From assembly GCF_010093025.1 (NCBI RefSeq), contig NZ_CP048114.1, positions 1,550,001-1,614,000 on the forward strand: DNA of 64,000 bases. Direction: 5' to 3'. The position numbers and the translations under genes were made by a program. A model generated the notes under the pieces. The model saw only the letters and a program-made list of their open reading frames with translations, did no database searches and was not told the origin of the DNA. How positions within the stretch are numbered: the first letter of the stretch is position 1; the number at the start of each line of letters is the position of its first letter. Positions 38,100 through 45,669 of this stretch are shown in pieces. The DNA is from Edaphobacter sp. 12200R-103. GTDB lineage: Bacteria > Acidobacteriota > Terriglobia > Terriglobales > Acidobacteriaceae.

Positions 38100-39110
38100 A
38101 TGCTTCGTGTTCCTTTTGCCGATCTTTTTGCGATGCTGGAACGAGCCATGCTGCGGCTCGGATTTCCCCCGGAGGCAGCACGGCTCTCTGCGCGCTTATT
38201 TGCGGAGACGACGCGCGATGGAGTGTATTCGCACGGTCTGAATCGCTTTCCCCGTGTGGAAGCCATGGTGGCCAATGGCAGCATCGATGTCCATGCCAGA
38301 CCCCAGCGTACGGCAGCGTTCGGCTGCATCGAGCGCTGGAATGGCAATCGCGGCATCGGCAACGTGAATGCCTATCTCGCCATGCAGAGGGCCGTTGAGC
38401 TGGCTCGCAAAGATGGAATGGGAGCGGTTGCCATGGCCAACTCGAATCATTGGATGCGGGGCGGTGCCTTTGGCTGGCAGGCGGCCGACCAGGGCATGTT
38501 TGCTATATGTTGGTCGAACACCCTGGCAAACATGCCTGCCTGGGGCTCAACCGAGCCTACGCTCGGCAATAATCCGCTGGTGATCGCGGTTCCGCGGGCA
38601 GATGGGCGGCACGTTGTTCTCGATATGGCGATGAGCCAGTTCTCTTATGGCGCACTCGCGTCCTATGCAAAGCGGGGAGAGCCTCTTCCCTTGCCCGGTG
38701 GATTCGATGAGCAGGGCCGGCCGACCCAGGATGCTGCCGCGATTGAGGCTTCGCAACGGCCATTCCCTATCGGCTACTGGAAGGGTTCCGGACTCTCTCT
38801 CGTTCTGGACATGATGGCTGCCATGCTGTCGGGAGGACTGGCAACCTATCAGCTTCCCCTGGAACCCACGCTGGAAGCGGGGCAGTCCCAGATCTTTCTC
38901 GCGATCGATCCCTCGAACATCGCATCTGTTGCTGAACTGAATCACATCGCCGACGCCATCCTGCAGCATCTGCACGATGCAAAGCCTGAAGATTCAGGCC
39001 GGCCTGTCCGGTATCCGGGAGAGCAAACGCTTCACGTTCGCGAAGAAAATATGCGTCTTGGGGTTCCGGTCGATCCCGAGCTGTGGCAGAGGCTCAACTC
39101 GCTGGGATGA
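38100..39110 (+). CDS. dlgD: Ldh2-family dehydrogenase, YiaK/DlgD-like (2,3-diketo-L-gulonate reductase)
   Basis: A 336-residue NADH-dependent Ldh2/MDH-fold enzyme. The stretches ETTRDGVYSHGLNRFPR, ANSNHWMRGGAFGWQAAD and PFPIGYWKGSGLSLVLDMMA match E. coli YiaK/DlgD closely, including the catalytic His of SHG. That enzyme interconverts 2,3-diketo-L-gulonate and 3-dehydro-L-gulonate. Ldh2 members also include malate, ureidoglycolate and sulfolactate dehydrogenases, but YiaK is the best fit by eye. It lies between the nickel transporter and larE, so its substrate may be one that the nickel-cofactor enzyme produces. Confidence 0.85.
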   Translation: MLRVPFADLFAMLERAMLRLGFPPEAARLSARLFAETTRDGVYSHGLNRFPRVEAMVANGSIDVHARPQRTAAFGCIERWNGNRGIGNVNAYLAMQRAVELARKDGMGAVAMANSNHWMRGGAFGWQAADQGMFAICWSNTLANMPAWGSTEPTLGNNPLVIAVPRADGRHVVLDMAMSQFSYGALASYAKRGEPLPLPGGFDEQGRPTQDAAAIEASQRPFPIGYWKGSGLSLVLDMMAAMLSGGLATYQLPLEPTLEAGQSQIFLAIDPSNIASVAELNHIADAILQHLHDAKPEDSGRPVRYPGEQTLHVREENMRLGVPVDPELWQRLNSLG

Positions 39111-39163
39111 GGCCATTCACAGATCGCGATGCGTTCCATTAGCATCTACGGAGAGACAGGCTT

Positions 39164-40003
39164 ATGAATCTTGCCGGAAAACGCGCCCTGCTGGATACCA
39201 CGCTTCGTGAACTGGGAAGTGTGATGATCGCCTATTCGGGAGGCACGGATTCAGCGTTTCTGGCGTGGGCAGCTCACCAGGCTCTGGGCGAGAAGATGCT
39301 TGCGGTCATCGCCGATTCGGCCTCGCTTCCGCGTGCGGAGCTGGCAGCAGCGCTCGCCTTCACTGCGCATCACGGCATCCCCACACATATTCTGCTGACC
39401 GAAGAGCTTGAGAACCCCAACTATCAGCGTAACGACGCGCAACGCTGCTTTCACTGCAAGGACGAGCTCTTCACCCGCATGGAGGCAGAGCGTGCAGCGC
39501 GTGGATTCCGTCATCTGGCGTATGGGATGAATCTCGACGATGGCGGCGAATTTCGTCCAGGCCAGCAGGCTGCATCGCAGCATCAGGCTGTCGCTCCTCT
39601 GGTAATGGCGCAGCTGACCAAGTCGGAGATCCGTCAACTGGCTCACGAGGCCGGACTGGAGCTGTGGGACAAGCCCGCCTCGGCCTGCCTCTCTTCGCGG
39701 ATTGAATATGGCCGCCCGGTAACGCGCGAGAGCCTCAGTCAGGTAGAGCGTGCGGAAGAGGCTTTGCATGGACTCGGATTTCTGCAGGTCCGCGTGCGGC
39801 ACCATGGCAATCTGGCCCGGATTGAGATCGCGCGCGCGGACCTTCCACGCGCGCTGAGCATGGACGTGCTCGATAGCATTACGGATGCCGTGCGCCGGGC
39901 TGGTTTCGTCTACGTCACGCTCGATACTCAGGGCTACCGTTCCGGCTCGATGAACGATGTCCTGCCAGCCTCGGCCATCACCCCTGCCCGCGTGAAACAA
40001 TAG
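39164..40003 (+). CDS. larE: LarE, ATP-dependent sacrificial sulfur transferase
   Basis: A 279-residue PP-loop enzyme (SGGTDS at 25-30) that adenylylates pyridinium-3,5-biscarboxylate mononucleotide and donates sulfur. The conserved cysteine Cys175 in KPASACLSSRI is in the position of L. plantarum Cys176, which gives up its own sulfur to become dehydroalanine. Two further cysteines (Cys95 and Cys98, RCFHCKDE) are also present. It is five bases before larC and acts after LarB in nickel-pincer-nucleotide cofactor synthesis. Confidence 0.95.
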   Translation: MNLAGKRALLDTTLRELGSVMIAYSGGTDSAFLAWAAHQALGEKMLAVIADSASLPRAELAAALAFTAHHGIPTHILLTEELENPNYQRNDAQRCFHCKDELFTRMEAERAARGFRHLAYGMNLDDGGEFRPGQQAASQHQAVAPLVMAQLTKSEIRQLAHEAGLELWDKPASACLSSRIEYGRPVTRESLSQVERAEEALHGLGFLQVRVRHHGNLARIEIARADLPRALSMDVLDSITDAVRRAGFVYVTLDTQGYRSGSMNDVLPASAITPARVKQ

Positions 40004-40008
40004 CTGCC

Positions 40009-41334
40009 ATGCGCATTGCTTATCTTGACTGCTTTGCCGGTGTCAGCGGCGATATGTTTCTCGGAGCCCTGGTTAGCGCTGGCGTTCCCGCAGATGTGCT
40101 TCATCAGGCTGTAGATGTTCTGAACGTGGGAGCGTCGCTTGAGATGGGCACGGTAGATCGCAGCGGCATCTCCTCGACCAGCGTGCGGGTGCTTGAGGCT
40201 GGAAGGCCGGCTGACCAGGCGACGCATTCGCATTCTCACGCCGAGCAACATCACCCTTATCACGATGACCATCAGCATGCTCACTCGCATGAGCACAGCC
40301 ATACGCACTCGCACAATCATGAACATTCCCACAGTCATGAACACGAGCATCACGAGCACGCGCATGGGCGCTCCCTTTCGGCCATTCGCAAGCTGATTGA
40401 AGCGGCGAAGCTGCCCGATGCCGTCAAGCAGACCGCCATTCACGCCTTTGAGCTGCTTGGCGCGAGTGAGGCGAAGATTCACAACGTCGACATCGAGAAG
40501 ATCCACTTCCACGAAGTAGGCGCCGTCGATGCCATCGTCGATATCGTGGCCGCGAGCGCGGGCATTCATGCGCTTGGCGTAAACGCCTGGTACTGCTCCC
40601 CGCTGAATGTGGGGGGCGGCATGGTCGATTGCGCACACGGGTGCTTCCCTGTCCCCGCACCTGCGACGGCCGATCTGCTGCGCGATGTACCGACCTACTC
40701 CGCACACGTCCAGCAAGAGTTGGTGACGCCGACCGGAGCTGCTCTGATCCGTGCAATCTCTCCAACCTTCGGGCCTCAGCCTGCCATGCGGGTGCAGAAC
40801 ATCGGCTACGGTGCAGGCACCCGTAATCCCAAGGACTTCCCAAATGTGTTGCGGCTCTCCGTCGGCGAGACGGCAGGCGCCAGCCACTCCGCAGTGGCCG
40901 TGCTGGAAACAGCAGTGGACGACATCTCTCCCCAGATTCTTGCGTATGTTACGGAACGCGCGCTGGCTCTTGGCGCACTCGATGTAATGTCGACCGCCGT
41001 GCAGATGAAGAAGGGACGGATGGGAACGCACCTGACGGTTCTTGCTGACGACGCAAAGGTTGCGGCGCTCGAAGACCTGCTGCTGCGCGAGACCAGCACG
41101 CTCGGCGTACGGATTCACCACGAGCGCCGCTCCTGCCTGGACCGCGATCACGTCACCGTGACCACACCCTACGGCGAGATTCGCATGAAGATCGGATCGC
41201 GTTCCGGCGAGATCTACAACGTGGCTCCTGAGTTTGAAGACTGCAGGCTCGCTGCGGAGGCCAAAGGCGTTCCGGTCAAGGTGGTCCAGCAGAGTGCGAT
41301 CGCAGCCTACCAGGCGCAGCAGGGCTCCAAATGA
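40009..41334 (+). CDS. larC: LarC, nickel-inserting cyclometallase, single-ORF form with His tract
   Basis: A 441-residue CTP-dependent nickel insertase. The N-terminal LarC1 part opens with IAYLDCFAGVSGDMFLGAL; the C-terminal LarC2 part includes METAVDDISPQIL-type sequence (residues about 300-315) and KKGRMGTHL. Residues 73-119 are a metal-binding tract with 23 His in 47 residues, interleaved with Ser and Glu. In L. plantarum larC1 and larC2 are joined by a programmed frameshift; here one unbroken frame encodes both. It overlaps larB by four bases (ATGA). Confidence 0.95.
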   Translation: MRIAYLDCFAGVSGDMFLGALVSAGVPADVLHQAVDVLNVGASLEMGTVDRSGISSTSVRVLEAGRPADQATHSHSHAEQHHPYHDDHQHAHSHEHSHTHSHNHEHSHSHEHEHHEHAHGRSLSAIRKLIEAAKLPDAVKQTAIHAFELLGASEAKIHNVDIEKIHFHEVGAVDAIVDIVAASAGIHALGVNAWYCSPLNVGGGMVDCAHGCFPVPAPATADLLRDVPTYSAHVQQELVTPTGAALIRAISPTFGPQPAMRVQNIGYGAGTRNPKDFPNVLRLSVGETAGASHSAVAVLETAVDDISPQILAYVTERALALGALDVMSTAVQMKKGRMGTHLTVLADDAKVAALEDLLLRETSTLGVRIHHERRSCLDRDHVTVTTPYGEIRMKIGSRSGEIYNVAPEFEDCRLAAEAKGVPVKVVQQSAIAAYQAQQGSK

Positions 41335-42086
41335 ACCGCAATCGCCTACTCGAGCTTCTGTCTTCGGTCGAACGCGGCGAGTTGAGCGTCGAAGGCGCCC
41401 TGGATCGCCTCACGCATCTGCCGTTTGAAGACGTCGGGCATGCTCGTATTGATCATCACCGGACCCTGCGGTCGGGATTGCCCGAGGTGATCTATGCCGC
41501 AGGCAAAGCTCCAGAGCAGACGGCAGAGATTTTCACCCGCATGGCGGCGGCCGGCTCGGATGTCCTGGCGACCCGTGTCGACGAGGCCACCGCGGAGCTT
41601 GTCCTGAAGGCTGTGCCCCAGGCGATTCACCATTCACTGGCCCGCTGCATCAGTCTGCGTCAAAGCAGTGACGCGCCGCTCGGTAAAATTGCCGTACTCT
41701 GCGCGGGCACCAGTGACCTGCCCGTTGCTGAAGAAGCAGCGGTTACTGCCGAACTATTCGGAACTTCCGTCACACGACTCTACGACGTCGGCGTGGCAGG
41801 GCTTCACCGGCTGCTCGCAGTCCGCGAGCAACTTCGGGACGCCAGCGTTGTCATCGTCTGCGCGGGGATGGAGGGCGCTCTTCCCTCCGTCGTCGGAGGC
41901 CTCGTTGGAGCCCCCGTCATTGCGGTCCCCACCTCGGTCGGGTATGGGGCCAGCTTTCAGGGAGTTACGGCCCTGTTGGGCATGCTCAACTCCTGCTCGC
42001 CGAACGTGACCGTGGTCAATATCGACAACGGCTTTGGAGCAGCCTACAGTGCGACACTGATCGCGCGAGCCGGCCACTTGCGCTAA
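41331..42086 (+). CDS. larB: LarB, NaAD carboxylase/hydrolase
   Basis: A 251-residue protein whose C-terminal half has the AIR-carboxylase (PurE-like) fold (GKIAVLCAGTSDLPVAEEAA then CAGMEGALPSVVGGLVGAPVIAVPTSVGYGASF). LarB makes pyridinium-3,5-biscarboxylate mononucleotide from nicotinic acid adenine dinucleotide, the first step of the nickel-pincer cofactor. It completes the biosynthetic set larB-larE-larC in the gene order E-C-B. Confidence 0.95.
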   Translation: MNRNRLLELLSSVERGELSVEGALDRLTHLPFEDVGHARIDHHRTLRSGLPEVIYAAGKAPEQTAEIFTRMAAAGSDVLATRVDEATAELVLKAVPQAIHHSLARCISLRQSSDAPLGKIAVLCAGTSDLPVAEEAAVTAELFGTSVTRLYDVGVAGLHRLLAVREQLRDASVVIVCAGMEGALPSVVGGLVGAPVIAVPTSVGYGASFQGVTALLGMLNSCSPNVTVVNIDNGFGAAYSATLIARAGHLR

Positions 42087-42137
42087 GCTACTCGCGAGGA
42101 AAACCACTCCATTCCAAGGGGAGGCATCCAAAACGGT

Positions 42138-43160
42138 ATGCTCCGCCGCGACTTCATCAAATCTGCAAGCGCCACCGGAATCGCAGCCTCGGTTCCATTC
42201 GCCCAGGGACAGTCACAACCGTCTTCATCGATGAAGCCTGCCACCCGGCCAGAGGCTCCCGACATGATCTACCGCGAGCTGGGCACGACCGGCGAGCGTG
42301 TCTCCGCCATCGGTCTGGGAGGAGCTCATCTCGGAGGAGGCCCGGACGCAGCGTCGAAGATCCGTCTCGCACGCTCTGCCATTGATCACGGCATCACCTT
42401 TCTGGACAACTGCTGGGACTACAGCGACGGACTGGCCGAAGTTCGCATGGGACAGGCGCTGCGCGATGGATATCGCAGTAAAGTCTTCCTGATGACCAAG
42501 ATGGACGGGCGCAACAAGGAGACCTACAACAAGCAGTTGGAGCAGTCGCTTGGCCGCCTGCAGACCGACATGATCGACCTGGTGCAGTTCCATGAGATCA
42601 TCCGCATGGAAGACCCGGACCGCATCTTTGCCCCCGGCGGCGCGATGGAGGCAGCCGTGGAAGCCCGCCAGGCAGGAAAGATTCGCTACATCGGCTTCAC
42701 GGGACATAAGGATCCGGCTGTTCACCTGCGCATGCTGGAGATGGCCCAAAAGCACAATTTCCACTTCGACACCGTGCAGATGCCGATCAATGTCATGGAC
42801 GCTCACTTCCGTTCGTTCACCCACGAGGTCCTGCCCGTTGCGGTGAAGCAAGGCATCGGCGTGCTGGCAATGAAGACTTTTGGAGGCTCCTACATCCTCA
42901 ACAGCAAGACGGTCGAACCGATGGATGCCCTCCACTACGGGCTCACCCTGCCAATCTCTGTCCTGATTACAGGCATCGATTCGGAGAAGATTCTCGATCA
43001 GGCGCTGACAGCAGCCAAAACTTTCAAGCCTCTCTCTGAATCTCAGGTCGCTGCAATATTGGCGAAGACCAAGGATGCAGCCAGCGAAGGCAGGTACGAG
43101 CTCTTCAAGACATCGAATCGCTTCGACGGAACGGCGGCGAATCCGAAATGGCTCGGCTGA
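42138..43160 (+). CDS. Tat-exported aldo/keto reductase
   Basis: The 340-residue protein begins with a twin-arginine signal (LRRDFIKSASATG) followed by an AKR barrel. The start of the barrel (TTGERVSAIGLGGAHLG) and the catalytic set Asp-Tyr (FLDNCWDYSDG), Lys (LMTKMDGR) and His (VQFHEI) are present. Export of an NADPH enzyme is unusual; a periplasmic enzyme would need a bound cofactor or the signal may serve another role. It follows larB by 51 bases and so belongs to the nickel-cofactor run. Substrate unknown. Confidence 0.85.
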   Translation: MLRRDFIKSASATGIAASVPFAQGQSQPSSSMKPATRPEAPDMIYRELGTTGERVSAIGLGGAHLGGGPDAASKIRLARSAIDHGITFLDNCWDYSDGLAEVRMGQALRDGYRSKVFLMTKMDGRNKETYNKQLEQSLGRLQTDMIDLVQFHEIIRMEDPDRIFAPGGAMEAAVEARQAGKIRYIGFTGHKDPAVHLRMLEMAQKHNFHFDTVQMPINVMDAHFRSFTHEVLPVAVKQGIGVLAMKTFGGSYILNSKTVEPMDALHYGLTLPISVLITGIDSEKILDQALTAAKTFKPLSESQVAAILAKTKDAASEGRYELFKTSNRFDGTAANPKWLG

Positions 43161-43173
43161 GGGTTCCGCTGAT

Positions 43174-43464
43174 ATGATCGAAGTTATGACACAGCTGGAT
43201 GTCCTGTACCGGTACGGTGTGCCACCGACGGAAGCAAGTATGCTTGCCCTGTCCAGGGTGCGTGAGGTCTATGGCGTTCGAGCGCTTATGTTTGACGAAA
43301 AGAATAAGACGGTTCGCGTGGAGTACGACGCCACCCGCCTGAATGAACCGATGATCCACCAATTGCTGCGCCGCGCCGGGCTTGATCTGGTGGAGCGCGT
43401 TACCCTGTACACTGTGCCACCGCCACCGGAGACGCAGCCGACCGTTGCGCCGACGGCGAAATAA
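43174..43464 (+). CDS. HMA-like small protein without the CxxC motif
   Basis: A 96-residue protein whose predicted order beta-alpha-beta-beta-alpha-beta (QLDVLYRYG, then an Ala/Leu-rich helix, VRALMFDEKNKTVRVEYDA, EPMIHQLLRRAG, LVERVTLY) is that of the ferredoxin-like heavy-metal-associated fold. The usual metal-binding Cys pair is missing and there is no cysteine at all. The tail is Pro/Thr-rich. It is the last gene of the lar run, 13 bases after the aldo/keto reductase. ATG at 43186 is an alternative start. The function is inferred only from the fold and neighbours. Confidence 0.7.
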   Translation: MIEVMTQLDVLYRYGVPPTEASMLALSRVREVYGVRALMFDEKNKTVRVEYDATRLNEPMIHQLLRRAGLDLVERVTLYTVPPPPETQPTVAPTAK

Positions 43465-43472
43465 TGTCATGT

Positions 43473-43549
43473 GCGCCTGTAGCTCAGCTGGATAGAGCAA
43501 CTGGCTTCGAACCAGTAGGTCGGGAGTTCGAATCTCTCCGGGCGCACCA
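43473..43549 (+). tRNA. tRNA-Arg (anticodon UCG)
   Basis: 77 bases with encoded CCA. The acceptor stem GCGCCTG/CGGGCGC pairs fully (one G-U), the anticodon arm is ACTGG-CTTCGAA-CCAGT so the anticodon is TCG (reads CGA and CGG), and the TTCGAAT T-loop is canonical. It differs from the second tRNA-Arg at 45471 at only four positions. Confidence 0.95.
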
Positions 43550-43554
43550 TACCT

Positions 43555-43995
43555 TCAGTTCACAACTGATTCCTTTATGACACCCAGCCTGCGGGATTGC
43601 GGGCGAAGCGCCCAGGACGCGATGGCAACACCTGTCATGAAGATCGGGTACGCCAAGGTGCCAGTATCCGCCAATCCAGAAGCCGAAAGCGACGCAATCG
43701 CCCCTGTCAGGTCGAAGCATACGCCAGCATAGACCCACTCCTTAAGACGGGGAAATCGTGGAACGATCAGGGCGATAGCCCCAAGCAGCTTCCAGCTCCC
43801 CAGGATAGTTAGAAAATATAGAGGGTAGCCCAGCCGTTCGATAAGGCCACGCACCTGCGGCACCCGCAGAATATCCCATACGCCCCCCATAACCAGCTCG
43901 AGGACGATTAGAGCGGTCGTTATCCAGTAAGCGACGATCTTCCAACGGGGATTAGAGGCAGGACTGACGAGGTTAGCCATAGCGTCCATCTGCAA
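43555..43995 (-). CDS. DoxX-like membrane protein
   Basis: A 146-residue protein with four membrane helices and the DoxX_2 pattern (MGGVWDIL near helix 1, LGYPLYFLTILGSWKLLGAIALIVPRFPRLKEW, VCFDLTGAIASL). Members are small inner-membrane proteins often near oxidoreductases; function not well defined. Starts at 43989 and 43980 are also possible. It lies between the two tRNA-Arg genes with an SDR and an HxlR regulator. Confidence 0.82.
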   Translation of the reverse strand: MQMDAMANLVSPASNPRWKIVAYWITTALIVLELVMGGVWDILRVPQVRGLIERLGYPLYFLTILGSWKLLGAIALIVPRFPRLKEWVYAGVCFDLTGAIASLSASGLADTGTLAYPIFMTGVAIASWALRPQSRRLGVIKESVVN

Positions 43996-44109
43996 GCCAC
44001 GATCGGCGCGCTCGCATTCCCGAACATTATAGGGACCCCGCGAAAAGCGGGCCGATGATTTAGTCTCAAACGGCCCTGTTCCTGCTGTTCTCGATGTACA
44101 GCTGTGTGT

Positions 44110-44883
44110 TTAGTGCGGAGCGGGAGCAGCATCGTTGAAGCTCTTGAAGAACGCCTCATACTTCTCGACTCCGTTCAGCTCGGCAAACCGCAGCGGCTTG
44201 ACTCGTTCCACCAAGACCTCCTGCACACCGGGCTGGGTTTTAAGGATGTTCATCGCCTCGTTGATGAACTCCCTGAGCGGCATGGCCCGGGGATCGCTTG
44301 CCTGGGCTCTACCCATTAGCTCGGTCTGGACATACGGCGGCGCCAGCTCGATCACTTCAACGCTGGTGTCCTTCAGCTGATAGCGCAGCGACTGCGAATA
44401 AGAGTGGATCGCGGCCTTCGTCGCACAGTAGGTCGGCGTAAGTGCGAGCGGGATAAATCCCAGGCCTGAGGAGACAGTCATGATGGTCGCTTTCGGCTGC
44501 TTCATCAGGTGAGGAAGCAAGGCAGCATTCAGCCGGATCGGTCCCAGAAGGTTGGTCGCAATGGTAGCGTCGGCGGCAGCCAGGGCTCCTGCCGGATCGA
44601 GAAGGTTCTCGGGCCGCATAATTCCAGCGTTGTGGATCACCACGTTCAGTGTCGGATCTTCCTTCACAACCTTCTCTCCGAAGCTGCGGATGCTCTCAGG
44701 GTCTTCCATGTCGAGAACGATTGGCTTCATTCCAGGATTTGCAGCGACGGTTTCATCCAAAACCTGCGGCCGACGTCCCGCAATGATGACCTGGTTTCCC
44801 TGCGCCTGGAACGCCTCCGCCAGAGCACGGCCAATCCCGGAGCCGCCGCCTGTAATCAGGACGGTATTGCCTGAGATATTCAT
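44110..44883 (-). CDS. Short-chain dehydrogenase/reductase, DltE-like
   Basis: AAGGAG before the ATG at 44883 gives 257 residues, cutting 14 residues from the longest frame. Rossmann motif TGGGSGIG, the NAG of VIHNAG, catalytic Ser (TVSSGLG), Tyr and Lys (YCATKAA) are present. The closest named group is DltE/YvrD-type SDRs. It is divergent from an HxlR regulator across a 94-base gap with a palindromic operator, which makes it the regulator's likely target. Substrate unknown; a carbonyl or quinone stress role is possible. Confidence 0.9.
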   Translation of the reverse strand: MNISGNTVLITGGGSGIGRALAEAFQAQGNQVIIAGRRPQVLDETVAANPGMKPIVLDMEDPESIRSFGEKVVKEDPTLNVVIHNAGIMRPENLLDPAGALAAADATIATNLLGPIRLNAALLPHLMKQPKATIMTVSSGLGFIPLALTPTYCATKAAIHSYSQSLRYQLKDTSVEVIELAPPYVQTELMGRAQASDPRAMPLREFINEAMNILKTQPGVQEVLVERVKPLRFAELNGVEKYEAFFKSFNDAAPAPH

Positions 44884-44924
44884 CTGTTTCTCCTTCAGAG
44901 GTAATATAAGAAAGCTACTCTCCA

Positions 44925-44962
44925 TTGGGAAGTAGGCACTTTAGATATCTATACTTACCCAA
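44925..44962. promoter_or_regulatory. Putative HxlR operator
   Basis: Inverted arms TTGGGAAGTA (44925-44934) and TACTTACCCAA (44952-44962) differ by one inserted base and flank a perfect 10-base palindrome TAGATATCTA (44942-44951). The site overlaps the promoter region of both the SDR and hxlR, so autoregulation and control of the SDR are expected. Confidence 0.65.
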
Positions 44963-44977
44963 AGGAGAGTGATATCG

Positions 44978-45388
44978 ATGACCAGTAATTCCGTCCCGGT
45001 GAGCCATACAAAACATCCACCGAAAGAGGCTGCCCCGAAGATCGAAGCATTGGTCCGGCAGATCATCGAGCGGGTGGCGGACAAGTGGACGATGCTCGTC
45101 CTTGAGGTTCTTGAGGAGCACGGGACAGTTCGCTTCACTCGCCTGGGCGAACTGGTAGGAGGGATCAGCCAGAAGATGCTGACCAAGACGGTGCGACAGA
45201 TGGAGAGCGACGGGCTGGTAGTCCGGACCATTCATCCCGTCATCCCACCCCGCGTGGAGTACAGCCTTACGCCCTTGGGACGAAGCCTGAGCGCGGCCTT
45301 CTGTGGCGTGTGGATCTGGGCCGAAGAGAACTACGACGAGATTACGAGCGCGCGCGAACGATTTCAGAAAAACGCAAAAGAATCTTAG
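44978..45388 (+). CDS. HxlR-family transcriptional regulator
   Basis: The ATG at 44978 lies 10 nt after AAAGGAG; the GTG at 44969 is too close. The 136-residue protein is a single winged helix-turn-helix domain with the family signatures ADKWTMLVLEVL, VRFTRLGELVGGISQKMLTKTVRQME and PPRVEYSLTPLGRSL. The lone cysteine (AFCGVW) could sense an electrophile but is not in a known sensor position. It probably represses the divergent SDR gene. Confidence 0.92.
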   Translation: MTSNSVPVSHTKHPPKEAAPKIEALVRQIIERVADKWTMLVLEVLEEHGTVRFTRLGELVGGISQKMLTKTVRQMESDGLVVRTIHPVIPPRVEYSLTPLGRSLSAAFCGVWIWAEENYDEITSARERFQKNAKES

Positions 45389-45470
45389 TTTTCCTCTCGA
45401 TGCAGGGCCACGAGCGGTTGCTCTTCCAGGCAAAATTCGGTATCTTGAAAAGGTTGCAACAATGCAATGT

Positions 45471-45547
45471 GCGCCCGTAGCTCAGCTGGATAGAGCAACT
45501 GGCTACGAACCAGTAGGTCGGGTGTTCGAATCACTCCGGGCGCACCA
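45471..45547 (+). tRNA. tRNA-Arg (anticodon ACG)
   Basis: 77 bases with encoded CCA, acceptor stem GCGCCCG/CGGGCGC, anticodon arm ACTGG-CTACGAA-CCAGT (anticodon ACG, read as inosine after deamination, for CGU/C/A) and TTCGAAT T-loop. It is 73/77 identical to the tRNA-Arg(UCG) 2 kb upstream, with a compensatory T-stem change. Confidence 0.96.
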
Positions 45548-45669
45548 TCTCCCCTCTTGCAACGTCCCTTTTTTCTTTAGAAGAAACATTTAAGGTTTGC
45601 GCAGCCGCCTTAAAGTCCGCAGCCGCCCACGTAAAGGCGGCTGCTTCGGAATGCCACGCTTCCCTGCCG

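Noticed and set aside
38100..39110. Lactate or malate dehydrogenase as the product
   Set aside because: Near-full-length resemblance to YiaK/DlgD is clearer than to L-lactate or malate Ldh2 enzymes.
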